From an uncultured beta proteobacterium (GTDB lineage: Bacteria; Pseudomonadota; Gammaproteobacteria; Burkholderiales; Burkholderiaceae_B), in assembly GCA_903924715.1 (NCBI GenBank), contig CAIYCP010000051.1, positions 1 to 16,485 of the forward strand: 16,485 nucleotides of DNA. The letters are read 5' to 3'. Shown here in pieces: positions 7,954-14,918 of this stretch. The notes beneath the pieces were generated by a model that saw only the letters and a list, made by a program, of their open reading frames with translations, was not told where the DNA came from and did not search any database. Position 1 is the stretch's first letter. Each line of letters opens with the position of its first letter. The translations under genes and the position numbers were made by a program.

Positions 7954-9681
7954 ATGGCAACTCCTACATCCTTGATTATCCGTAATGGGTTAATTGCAGA
8001 CGGCACGGGCAACAAACCTTATATTGGCGATATCAAAATCGTCAATGGCTTTATTGAGCAAGTCGGTGCGGTCACGGGTAGTGCCACTGAAGAGATCGAT
8101 GCAAAGGGCTTGCTTGTCACGCCGGGCTTCGTTGATATCCACACGCACTATGACGGACAAGTCACCTGGAGCAATCAAATCGCCTCCTCGTCTCAATTGG
8201 GGGTCACCACAGTCGTGATGGGTAACTGCGGGATTGGTTTCGCACCTTGTAATCCAGAACATCGTCAGGTCATGATGAAACTGATGGAAGGCGTCGAAGA
8301 TATTCCTGGTGTCGTACTCGACGAAGGCTTGCCCTGGAACTGGCGCACCTTCCCCGAGTACCTTGATGCGCTTGAAGCGCGACAGTTTGATGCCGACGTC
8401 GCGACCCAAATTGGCCATGCTCCTTTGCGAATCCATGTCATGGGTGATCGCGGTGCCGCACGCGAGGTCGCAACCGAAGCAGACAGCGCTGAAATGGCTC
8501 GCTTAGCAGCCGAAGCAGTGAAGGCAGGCGCACTTGGCTTTACCACTTCACGTACCATTTTGCATAAAAGTAGCGATGGTCATCACACCCCCACTTTAGG
8601 CGCTGCTGAAAGCGAACTCACCACGATCGCTAAAGGGCTGGGCGCGATCGGTCAAGGGGTTCTGCAATTAGTCTCTGATTTTGATGATACCGACAACGAG
8701 TTTGCGATGTTACGTCGCATCGTCGAAGCCTCTGGGCGCCCCTTATCGCTCACGCTCTTGCAACACGAACACTTGCCGCAACGCTGGCGTCGCGTGATGC
8801 AACACATGCACGAGGCGACTGATGCGGGTCTAAAAATGAAGGCACAGGTCGGCGCACGTCCTGTGGCCTTACTCTTAAGTTTTTCGCTCTCAATTTGCCC
8901 ATTTTCTAAACTACCTTCCTACGAGGCCTTGTCAACACTTCCCCTCGCTGAGCGACTCGAACGTTTAAAAGACCCCGCCCTGCGCGCCAAAATCGTTGCG
9001 GAAGAACACACTGAAGCGCTATATAAACGTCGCGTAGCAAACTTTGAAAACCTGTATCCGCTGGGTGATCCGCCAGAGTACGAACCCAAACCTGAAGACA
9101 GTATTGCGGGTCTGGCCCAGCGTGCCGGCGTTAATCCAACCGAATATGCCTACGATTATTTGCTTCAAAATGAAGGTAAGGCAATTTTGTATCGACCACT
9201 TTATAACTACGCCGATCAAAATCTTGACGTCTTGCGTGAAATGCTCCTCGATCGCGATACAGTTCCCGGCCTAAGCGATGGTGGTGCACACTATGGGTTT
9301 ATTTGTGACGCAAGCTTTCCGACCTATTTGCTCACGCACTGGGCGCGCGACCGTTCGCGCGGCGACAAAATACCTCTTGAAACACTTGTGAAGTGGCAAA
9401 CACACGACACAGCTGCCACCGTTGGTTTGCACGATCGAGGCTTGCTGCGCCCAGGCTATAAAGGTGACGTTAATATTATCGACTTTGAAAACCTCAAGCT
9501 GCGAGCACCCAAAATCGTGCATGACCTCCCTGCGGGTGGTCGTCGCTTAGGACAAATCGCTGAAGGTTATCGGGCCACCATCGTCGCAGGTGTAGTGACT
9601 TATCGTGATGGCGTCTCAACGGGCAAACTGCCTGGTAAGCTGATTCGCGGGGCACAAGTTGCTCAAGCGATCGCGGCTTAA
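7954..9681 (+). CDS. amidohydrolase, N-acyl-D-amino-acid deacylase (COG3653) family
   Basis: A 575-residue metal-dependent amidohydrolase. Metal-site elements are visible: His63 and His65 in VDIHTHYDGQ, Cys92 in MGNCGIG (D-aminoacylases use a Cys metal ligand near this position), the histidine-rich QHEHLP, and the catalytic Asp442 in LSDGGAHYG. The N-terminal IIRNGLIADGTG and the C-terminal GDVNIIDFENLKL form the small beta-sandwich seen in this superfamily. D-aminoacylases proper are about 480-500 residues, so this belongs to the longer, poorly characterised subgroup. It probably hydrolyses an amide or cyclic amide of unknown identity in the cytoplasm; family membership is clear, substrate is not. 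It heads a likely two-gene unit with the NIPSNAP gene 50 bp downstream. Confidence 0.88.
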   Translation: MATPTSLIIRNGLIADGTGNKPYIGDIKIVNGFIEQVGAVTGSATEEIDAKGLLVTPGFVDIHTHYDGQVTWSNQIASSSQLGVTTVVMGNCGIGFAPCNPEHRQVMMKLMEGVEDIPGVVLDEGLPWNWRTFPEYLDALEARQFDADVATQIGHAPLRIHVMGDRGAAREVATEADSAEMARLAAEAVKAGALGFTTSRTILHKSSDGHHTPTLGAAESELTTIAKGLGAIGQGVLQLVSDFDDTDNEFAMLRRIVEASGRPLSLTLLQHEHLPQRWRRVMQHMHEATDAGLKMKAQVGARPVALLLSFSLSICPFSKLPSYEALSTLPLAERLERLKDPALRAKIVAEEHTEALYKRRVANFENLYPLGDPPEYEPKPEDSIAGLAQRAGVNPTEYAYDYLLQNEGKAILYRPLYNYADQNLDVLREMLLDRDTVPGLSDGGAHYGFICDASFPTYLLTHWARDRSRGDKIPLETLVKWQTHDTAATVGLHDRGLLRPGYKGDVNIIDFENLKLRAPKIVHDLPAGGRRLGQIAEGYRATIVAGVVTYRDGVSTGKLPGKLIRGAQVAQAIAA

Positions 9682-9731
9682 TGCTCGAATGAATTCTTAA
9701 TACGCTTTAATCAAAAAAATCGGAGACACGA

Positions 9732-10049
9732 ATGGCTATTTATGAATTACGCACCTATACCGTAACCGTCGGAAAAATGAGTGATGTTGTCGCGCTGTAT
9801 AAGGCTGAGGGCTGGCCCGCATTATCTAAACATCCCAAAAAACTGTGTGGCTATTTCACCGGCGATATCGGAGCGCTCAATCAGTTAGTGCATCTCTGGA
9901 AATTTGACGACGATGCAGACCGACGCAAGTTCTGGGATGGCGTGTATGCCGACCAGGCTTTTATGAACTTCGCGAAACAACTGCGCCCCTTGCTACAAAA
10001 ACAAGAAAACAAATTGATGCTTGCGGCACCCTGGGGTCCACAGGTTTAG
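9732..10049 (+). CDS. NIPSNAP family protein
   Basis: A 105-residue protein beginning MAIYELRTYTV and ending in a hydrophobic MLAAPWGPQ segment, the typical single-domain NIPSNAP form (dimeric ferredoxin-like alpha/beta barrel). A good ribosome-binding site, GGAG, precedes the ATG. Bacterial members often sit beside catabolic enzymes, but their biochemical role is generally unassigned. Placement 50 bp after the amidohydrolase on the same strand suggests co-transcription and a role in the same pathway, possibly on an intermediate. Confidence 0.88.
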   Translation: MAIYELRTYTVTVGKMSDVVALYKAEGWPALSKHPKKLCGYFTGDIGALNQLVHLWKFDDDADRRKFWDGVYADQAFMNFAKQLRPLLQKQENKLMLAAPWGPQV

Positions 10050-10061
10050 TCAGTCCCTCTC

Positions 10062-10098
10062 GTACGTCAAACAAATCACCGATCAGCGTTTGACGTAC
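10062..10098. terminator. inverted repeat at convergent gene ends (possible bidirectional terminator)
   Basis: GTACGTCAAAC (10062-10072) and GTTTGACGTAC (10088-10098) are perfect 11-bp arms with a 15-nt loop. The right arm lies inside the last codons of the minus-strand racemase-like gene; the left arm follows the NIPSNAP stop by 12 bp. No run of U follows the stem on either strand, so efficient intrinsic termination is not assured; RNA 3'-end protection is the alternative. Confidence 0.55.
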
Positions 10099-10925
10099 TT
10101 CGATCCAGAAAAGTCGGACTCACTCAGTGCGAAGGCCCCGCGTTCGTTCTGCGCGTGACGCATCATTGCCTGTGTTGGCTTTGAGTACAACAGTCTTCGG
10201 CTAATCGCCAAGCAATTCGCCTGCCGAGCATTTACAAAGAACGCAGCGTGATGGAATAAAACACCCAAGGGATCCATGATCGTCGCATCCTCAACGGTCA
10301 ACATTTGATGACGCACTAAAAATGCATTCAACACGCCATCGCCCGGAATAATCACTTCAGCACCTAAATCTAACGCCTGCTGGCAGGCTAACAAAAATCT
10401 TGTTTTGATGCCTTCTGCAACCTCTCCGCCCGCTTCAAGATCAAAGAGATTGACGGCCGGAGTCAAGGCTACGACACCCGCTAGGCGATCGGTCACACCA
10501 TACGCACGGGCAAGATCCTCTGACAGCATTTTTTGAAACTCCGTCAACGCAATCACAGCAAATTTTCTGCCAAGAGAGCAAGCCGTGAGCATGCACGTCT
10601 CTGAAAGACTGACGATTGGTATATCGACCAGTGATCTGGCTTCAGTTAAACCGGGGTCAAAAAAGCAGCCCAGTGCAAATGCGTCATAGCCGGCTTGCTC
10701 AGCAGCGATCGCCGCTTCGCATACAAGTTTTGAATTGAGTAGCCGCAAACCGCCGCGGGTGTTGAACGCCATGGGGGGGACACCCACCGGGTATGTGCCA
10801 GGCGGCAAACCATGTACTTGTACGTCAATCCCCAGAGGCATCACCGCTCGCGCATGCTGCTCAAGCGTAAGCTGATACTTCGGGAAAACGCTGAGATCCG
10901 TGAAACTTTGATGCCAAATCTTCAT
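10083..10925 (-). CDS. Asp/Glu/hydantoin racemase-like protein with one catalytic Cys
   Basis: A 280-residue protein of the aspartate/glutamate/hydantoin racemase superfamily. I start it at the ATG at 10925 (MKIWHQS), which has GAGG seven bases upstream; a TTG seven codons further out would place that Shine-Dalgarno inside the gene. The first catalytic cysteine is present as Cys87 in ALGCFFDPGL. The second, normally in a GC motif in the C-terminal lobe, aligns to the IPGDGVLN segment (193-200), which has Gly instead. Two-base racemases and isomerases of this fold need both cysteines, so racemisation is doubtful; a one-Cys lyase, decarboxylase or isomerase-like activity is possible. It is divergent from the Bug-type binding protein, with 170 bp between them, suggesting joint control. 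No signal peptide. Confidence 0.8.
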   Translation of the reverse strand: MKIWHQSFTDLSVFPKYQLTLEQHARAVMPLGIDVQVHGLPPGTYPVGVPPMAFNTRGGLRLLNSKLVCEAAIAAEQAGYDAFALGCFFDPGLTEARSLVDIPIVSLSETCMLTACSLGRKFAVIALTEFQKMLSEDLARAYGVTDRLAGVVALTPAVNLFDLEAGGEVAEGIKTRFLLACQQALDLGAEVIIPGDGVLNAFLVRHQMLTVEDATIMDPLGVLFHHAAFFVNARQANCLAISRRLLYSKPTQAMMRHAQNERGAFALSESDFSGSKYVKR

Positions 10926-11095
10926 TAATGACCTCGGAACAGACAAATTTCTGTGAACACAATTTACGATCGCGATACAGATACCGCTCTTCTCACGAAG
11001 TCTGCATTAGAATCGAATCAAAGCGCTTGGCATGCGGGGCACACGACCCCGACCATCTATCAAACCAATAATAACTTGATCTATAAGAGACGCCC
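10926..11095. promoter_or_regulatory. divergent intergenic region between racemase-like gene and Bug gene
   Basis: These 170 bp must hold promoters for both directions. Visible elements are an 8-bp palindrome ATCGCGAT at 10969-10976 and a GC-rich inverted repeat CGGGG-(7)-CCCCG at 11035-11051. TATAAG at 11082-11087 resembles a -10 but lacks a matching -35 and lies too close to the start. No promoter pair is convincing, so the region is called by position. Confidence 0.4.
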
Positions 11096-12097
11096 TTGAA
11101 AATCGCTCAACCTCAGTTTTCGCCCCGCATCAAAAATCTGATTGTGCAAAGTCTGATGATTTGTTCACTTGCGTTCACGTTTTCAGCGCATGCGCAAGAC
11201 CTTAGCGATAAGCCGATCTCGCTTATCGTGGGCTTTGCACCAGGTGGGTCAAACGATATTGCCGCCCGAATCATTGCCCCCTATTTAGGTGAACAACTCA
11301 AAACGACCGTGATTGTCGAAAACAAACCCGGTGCGAGTGGCATGATTGCAGGCACGATCGCTGCGAAAGCATCACCGGACGGGCATACCTTAATGCTGTC
11401 TAGCTTAAGTCCGATCATCATTTCGCCTCAGACATTAAAAAAACCACCCTTTCATACACCAACCGATTTCATTGCCATTAATTTGATGGGACTCACACCA
11501 GAAGCCATCGCTGTGGGCCCCACCCTAGCAAACGTCAATACCTTAGGTGATCTGCTGCAACTTGCCAAAACACGAGACATCACGCTGTCGTCATCGGGTG
11601 TTGGTGGGCTGCCTCATCTGACGATTGAATTATTACTAGCCGCCTCAAAGGGTCGAATTATTCATGTCCCCTATAAAGGCGGTGCCCCCGCGGTCACCGA
11701 TACGGTTGCAGGGCATGTGGACGGCATTGTGATGGACATTCCTCCGTTGATGTCAATGATCAAGGATGGTCGCCTCAAAGCGCTCGCCGTGACCAGCGAA
11801 AAGAGAGTCGACTTCTTACCGAGCATTCCGACGGCACAAGAATTTTTACCTAATTTCAATGTGGTGAACTGGTTAGGTATTTTTGCTCCCGCTCAAACGC
11901 CTGCCCCGATCATTGCAAAAATAAACGCGGCCATTCTCAATGTCATTGCAAGAACTGATGTGCGTCAGAAGCTTGAAGCCGCTGCCATCATTCCTTCAAC
12001 AATGGAATCGCCCGCGACCTTTCAAGCCTTTGTCAATACAGAGTATTCACGTTGGGGCGAGGTGTTAAAGCAAGCGAAAGTCGAATTAACGGACTAA
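11096..12097 (+). CDS. Bug/TctC-family periplasmic solute-binding protein
   Basis: A 333-residue tripartite-tricarboxylate-transporter-type binding protein. The signal peptide is about residues 1-33 (basic start, hydrophobic run LMICSLAFTF, cleavage after AHA before Gln34). The mature part has the family signatures FAPGGSNDIAAR, VENKPGASGMIAGT and ASPDGHTLM, and later VPYKGGAPAVTD. Such proteins bind carboxylates, amides or aromatic acids in the periplasm; many in Burkholderiales are orphans without adjacent membrane genes, and no TctA or TctB homologue is in this window. Translation begins at a TTG preceded by AGAGA; no nearby ATG preserves the full signal peptide. It is divergent from the racemase-like gene, so its ligand may be related to that enzyme's substrate. 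Confidence 0.93.
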   Translation: MKIAQPQFSPRIKNLIVQSLMICSLAFTFSAHAQDLSDKPISLIVGFAPGGSNDIAARIIAPYLGEQLKTTVIVENKPGASGMIAGTIAAKASPDGHTLMLSSLSPIIISPQTLKKPPFHTPTDFIAINLMGLTPEAIAVGPTLANVNTLGDLLQLAKTRDITLSSSGVGGLPHLTIELLLAASKGRIIHVPYKGGAPAVTDTVAGHVDGIVMDIPPLMSMIKDGRLKALAVTSEKRVDFLPSIPTAQEFLPNFNVVNWLGIFAPAQTPAPIIAKINAAILNVIARTDVRQKLEAAAIIPSTMESPATFQAFVNTEYSRWGEVLKQAKVELTD

Positions 12098-12115
12098 TGC
12101 TCAACACGATTAGTC
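12092..12115. terminator. inverted repeat spanning both stop codons of convergent genes
   Basis: GACTAAT (12092-12098) pairs perfectly with ATTAGTC (12109-12115) around a 10-nt loop; one further G-T pair extends the stem. The left arm contains the stop of the Bug gene (TAA 12095-12097) and the right arm ends at the stop of the minus-strand cytochrome gene (12115-12117). The stem is short and no U-tract follows, so terminator function is tentative. Confidence 0.45.
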
Positions 12116-12717
12116 TAAGGTCTGACAGCCTGTGCAATTAATTTTAGATCCTTCGCATTAAAACGAGGCAACGCATCAGCCTCCTTTGCTTTCAGGCCGA
12201 CTTGAATCGCAGTCTGACTCGTTGAGTGACCTGCCAAAACCGTTAGACTCGGCCACGTTTGCGCATTCTTGTAAAAATCTGCGTATTGACGATGACAGGA
12301 CGAGCAAGCGTTATAAATCTCGGCACCAATATCAAAAACAAGTTGCACATCTTTATCTTTCGCAGCCTTCAACGCGATCTCTGCCGTTTTACTTAATCGT
12401 CTCGCCGCTTGCATCCAGTTTGTCTGGTCAACAGCACGGGTATCCAGCATCAGTAGGTTGGCGGCTTCGACCAACGTCGCGGCACTATTACGCACCACAT
12501 CCCATTGCGCTTGCGTCGTAGGAAAAATTTCTTTATCGCCTTCGCTATTACTGATCCAAGCCACAGACTCCCAAACCCCATCTGCGGCCGGATCAATCAC
12601 CCACTCCATCAGTTCGCGCATCGTCAACGGCGTATTGAAAGGCGCCTGCGTTTTTGGTGCACTGCAGCTAGCAAGCAATAGCGTAAAGCCAATTAGTAAG
12701 AACCGAAAAGAGTGCAT
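12115..12717 (-). CDS. lipoprotein class II-type cytochrome c
   Basis: A 200-residue protein. The frame is open further upstream, but the ATG at 12717 gives MHSFRFLLIGFTLLLASC, a classic lipoprotein signal with lipobox L15-A16-S17-C18, and has AGAGAC shortly upstream; I take it as the start. Cys18 would be lipidated, anchoring the protein in the envelope facing the periplasm. A single haem c site, CSSCH (138-142), lies toward the C-terminus of a mostly helical chain, with Met33 and Met37 near the mature N-terminus as possible axial ligands. This is the arrangement of class II cytochromes (c', c-556). It should be a one-haem electron carrier or sensor. It is divergent from the DUF6644-like operon and is probably its redox partner by position only. 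Confidence 0.82.
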   Translation of the reverse strand: MHSFRFLLIGFTLLLASCSAPKTQAPFNTPLTMRELMEWVIDPAADGVWESVAWISNSEGDKEIFPTTQAQWDVVRNSAATLVEAANLLMLDTRAVDQTNWMQAARRLSKTAEIALKAAKDKDVQLVFDIGAEIYNACSSCHRQYADFYKNAQTWPSLTVLAGHSTSQTAIQVGLKAKEADALPRFNAKDLKLIAQAVRP

Positions 12718-12912
12718 GGCTTGTCTCTGTGTTTGTTTAACCGCTCGAATAGTCGCATCATTTATACAATAGTTTGCTTGGTTAACGGCTTTGTCAACGT
12801 ACTGGAAAAATAAATTCGGGCAATGCGTTGGTAGTAATATTAAGCATAATTGCTGCACTGCAGAAGAATCGGCGCTGTTGACAGATATCATGCCGATTAG
12901 TAGTCTTTTCGC
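12718..12912. promoter_or_regulatory. divergent promoter region of the cytochrome and DUF6644-like operon
   Basis: These 195 bp hold two exact -35 hexamers. On the plus strand TTGACA lies at 12878-12883, with a weak TAGTCT (3 of 6) at 12901-12906 after a 17-bp spacer. On the minus strand TTGACA occupies 12792-12797, with TATAAA at 12761-12766, too far away for an ideal spacer (25 bp), and TATTGT at 20 bp. The minus-strand reading frame of the cytochrome continues through the region but without a start or leader typical of the family, so I do not annotate coding sequence here. Confidence 0.4.
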
Positions 12913-13416
12913 ATGAGAACAAAAAACCTTGAAGATTTTTGCACTTGGCTCGAGCAAACTCCCTTGAGCGAAAGCATTCAGCAGAACCTTTGGGTGGTTC
13001 CCGCAATTCAGACCGTTCATATCCTGTCCATTGCGGCGCTATTTGTCTCGGTCGTCCTCATTAACTTACGTCTGATGAATCTTTCTCAGACCGATCAGTC
13101 CATTGCGTACGTGTTTACGCGTTTTGGAAAAATTGTTTGGTGGTCGCTACCCTTGCTGCTTTTAAGTGGCGGGCTACTGATCGTAGGTGAACCCGCACGA
13201 TCACTGGCAAACGATGTCTTTCAATTCAAAATGTTGCTCTTGGTCAGCGTGATTCTGGTTACGGTGTTACTACAAAAACGCTTAGCCACTGATGACAAGT
13301 ACTGGGAGTCAACTGAAAGACGTCAAATGACGGCACGCATCTTAGCCATTATTTCTATGAGCTGTTGGGTAAGCATCATCTGCGCCGGCCGTTGGATTGC
13401 GTACACCTACACGTAA
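12913..13416 (+). CDS. four-helix integral membrane protein, DUF6644-like (first paralogue)
   Basis: A 167-residue membrane protein with about four hydrophobic helices: VVPAIQTVHILSIAALFVSV (about 28-47), WWSLPLLLLSGGLLI, MLLLVSVILVTVLL, and ILAIISMSCWVSIICAGRW near the end. It resembles the DUF6644 family and is a paralogue of the next gene: both share NL-x2-(F)C-x-WL at the start, a single histidine in helix 1 (His36 here, the only His in the protein) and GRWI-x2-T at the C-terminus. No function is established that I know of. The ATG at 12913 has no Shine-Dalgarno, but the aligned start of the paralogue supports it. Membrane location and neighbours suggest an electron-transfer or haem-related role. 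Confidence 0.75.
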   Translation: MRTKNLEDFCTWLEQTPLSESIQQNLWVVPAIQTVHILSIAALFVSVVLINLRLMNLSQTDQSIAYVFTRFGKIVWWSLPLLLLSGGLLIVGEPARSLANDVFQFKMLLLVSVILVTVLLQKRLATDDKYWESTERRQMTARILAIISMSCWVSIICAGRWIAYTYT

Positions 13417-13482
13417 ATACAAAAATAGAACCACTAGTCACGCATAGCTGCAACTACTGCTGGATAAAAGAAAAGAAAACAG

Positions 13483-13992
13483 ATGACTATTGATAACTTG
13501 TGCAAATGGCTATATGACACCGCGCTAGCAGTCACCATCCGTGAAAACGACTCATTGTTTCCGTGGATTGAGTCGGCCCATGTGATCGCCATCACACTCG
13601 TGCTTGGCTCGATTGCCATTGTTGATTTGCGTTTATTAGGCTGGGCGTCAATCGAACGCCCGGTGCGCCGAATTGCAGAGCAAACTCTACCCCTCACTTG
13701 GATCATGTTCATGCTCGCCGCGGTCTCAGGCGTCATTCTTTTTATTTCAAACGCCTTGGCTTACGCCAACAATTTTTACTTTCAAGGCAAACTCCTGCTC
13801 TTGGTACTGGCCGGTTTGAATATGCTCATCTTTCAATATGGCATCTACCGATCAGTGAATCAATGGGATCAAGCAGTTCGGCCACCCACGGCAGCGCGCG
13901 TGGCGGGTGCACTTTCACTGACCTTTTGGCTGAGCGTAGTCATTTTCGGGCGATGGATTGGCTTCACTTTAACGCCAACGATTCCTAGCTAA
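13483..13992 (+). CDS. four-helix integral membrane protein, DUF6644-like (second paralogue)
   Basis: A 169-residue protein with the same layout as its upstream neighbour: amphipathic start NLCKWLYDTAL, helix 1 IESAHVIAITLVLGSIAIV (about 29-48), a basic loop with ERPVRRIAEQ, helix 2 at about 75-92, KLLLLVLAGLNMLIF as helix 3, and a C-terminal helix ending GRWIGFTL. It too has one histidine only, His33, at the position aligned with His36 of the neighbour. It matches what I recall of DUF6644 better than the first copy does. The gap to the upstream gene is 66 bp, consistent with one operon; AAAGAAAAG before the ATG is a weak ribosome-binding site. Two diverged copies in tandem suggest a heterodimer or a duplication followed by specialisation. 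Confidence 0.8.
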   Translation: MTIDNLCKWLYDTALAVTIRENDSLFPWIESAHVIAITLVLGSIAIVDLRLLGWASIERPVRRIAEQTLPLTWIMFMLAAVSGVILFISNALAYANNFYFQGKLLLLVLAGLNMLIFQYGIYRSVNQWDQAVRPPTAARVAGALSLTFWLSVVIFGRWIGFTLTPTIPS

Positions 13993-14055
13993 CAGCGCGT
14001 TTTATCTTTACCTAAGTCTGACCCATAACTTTAACCAGTATCACTGGAGACAAAC

Positions 14056-14874
14056 ATGAATCAACGAATGCGGTACTTAGCCGTTGCTGCCCTAGCCGCA
14101 CTAAGCTTTGCTGCTCTCGCACAACCCAAGGACATCATCAACCCTCCCCCAACTGCCAAAGACTGGGCAGACATCGCGAAGCTGCCCGACTGGAGCGGTG
14201 TATGGAACCCCAATATCACCGATCAAGACAAGCAAGCTAAAACCAATCAGCCGCCTTGGAAGCCCGAAGCAGCTGAGCTGATCAAATTTCAGCTGGCAGA
14301 AGAAAAAGCCGGACGACCACCACCACTCTTTGTAGATTGCCTACCTGAAGCCATGCCTGCATGGATGTTGATTACACACAACGCCATGGAGATTCTGTTT
14401 ACCCCTGGACGCGTGACCATGCTCGGTGAATCAGACGGCAATCGCTTGCGTCGAATCTATACTGATGGACGCCCTCACCCCGAGGATCCGGATCCTACTT
14501 TTCACGGACATTCGATTGGGCACTGGGAAGGCGACACCTTGGTCATCAGTACTGTCGGTGTGCTGCCTCAAGCATGGCTTGCGATCAGTGAAGCCGCGGG
14601 CGTACCTAACAATGGTGACATGAAAATTACAGAACGCATTCGCCTCGTAGATAAGGATGTGATGCATGATGAAATCGAAGTGATCGCACCAAAAATATTA
14701 ACAGCGCCCTGGAAAACAACGCGCGTCTTTTTTAGACAGCGCGCACGCAAGTACGACATCGTTGAAGGGGTTTGTCTTGAGGGCTATCACGCACCGGGTA
14801 AAGACAAATACGGCAACGATATTTTTGTACCGATCAAACACGACGTTGGCGGCAATCGCATTCCACCAAAATAA
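14056..14874 (+). CDS. secreted protein of unknown function with GHSIGHWEGD motif
   Basis: A 272-residue protein with a Sec signal peptide (1-22, cleavage after ALA before Gln23). The mature chain starts with a proline-rich stretch and LPDWSGVWNP, and has a conserved-looking core from Asp137 to Ile164: DGRPHP (137-142), then HGHSIGHWEGDTLVI (150-164), rich in His and ending in a beta strand. Two cysteines, Cys95 in VDCLPEAMP and Cys240 in GVCLEGYH, could form a disulfide in the periplasm. I recognise the WEGDTLV pattern from many uncharacterised secreted bacterial proteins but know no assigned activity. A good ribosome-binding site (GGAG) precedes the ATG. It lies 63 bp after the DUF6644-like genes and 44 bp before the DUF6152-like gene, so the same transcript is likely. 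Confidence 0.8.
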   Translation: MNQRMRYLAVAALAALSFAALAQPKDIINPPPTAKDWADIAKLPDWSGVWNPNITDQDKQAKTNQPPWKPEAAELIKFQLAEEKAGRPPPLFVDCLPEAMPAWMLITHNAMEILFTPGRVTMLGESDGNRLRRIYTDGRPHPEDPDPTFHGHSIGHWEGDTLVISTVGVLPQAWLAISEAAGVPNNGDMKITERIRLVDKDVMHDEIEVIAPKILTAPWKTTRVFFRQRARKYDIVEGVCLEGYHAPGKDKYGNDIFVPIKHDVGGNRIPPK

Positions 14875-14918
14875 TGAACGCTCACTAGATTCGATTTTAG
14901 AAAATCAAGGAAAGAAAA

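Noticed and set aside
7990..8436. A 148-residue open frame on the minus strand inside the amidohydrolase gene.
   Set aside because: It is antisense to a well-conserved gene with a complete metal site, shows no recognisable domain, and is explained by codon bias of the real gene.
11021..11051. TTGGCATGCGGGGCAC considered as a sigma-54 promoter upstream of the Bug gene.
   Set aside because: The GG element is present, but the TGC element at the required spacing is missing.
12890..12916. Eight-codon ORF (MPISSLFA) ending in ATGA overlap with the first DUF6644-like gene.
   Set aside because: No Shine-Dalgarno sequence precedes it, and the resemblance to the case at 1772 is not supported by any shared sequence.
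12718..13020. Upstream extension of the cytochrome lipoprotein reading frame on the minus strand (about 100 extra residues).
   Set aside because: The extension would bury a textbook lipoprotein signal in mid-protein, overlaps the divergent membrane-protein gene and has no family resemblance; the ATG at 12717 is far better.
14893..14906. Inverted repeat GATTTT-AG-AAAATC between the WEGD-motif gene and the DUF6152-like gene.
   Set aside because: A 2-nt loop cannot close a hairpin properly and the arms are pure low-complexity AT; insufficient to call an operator or terminator.
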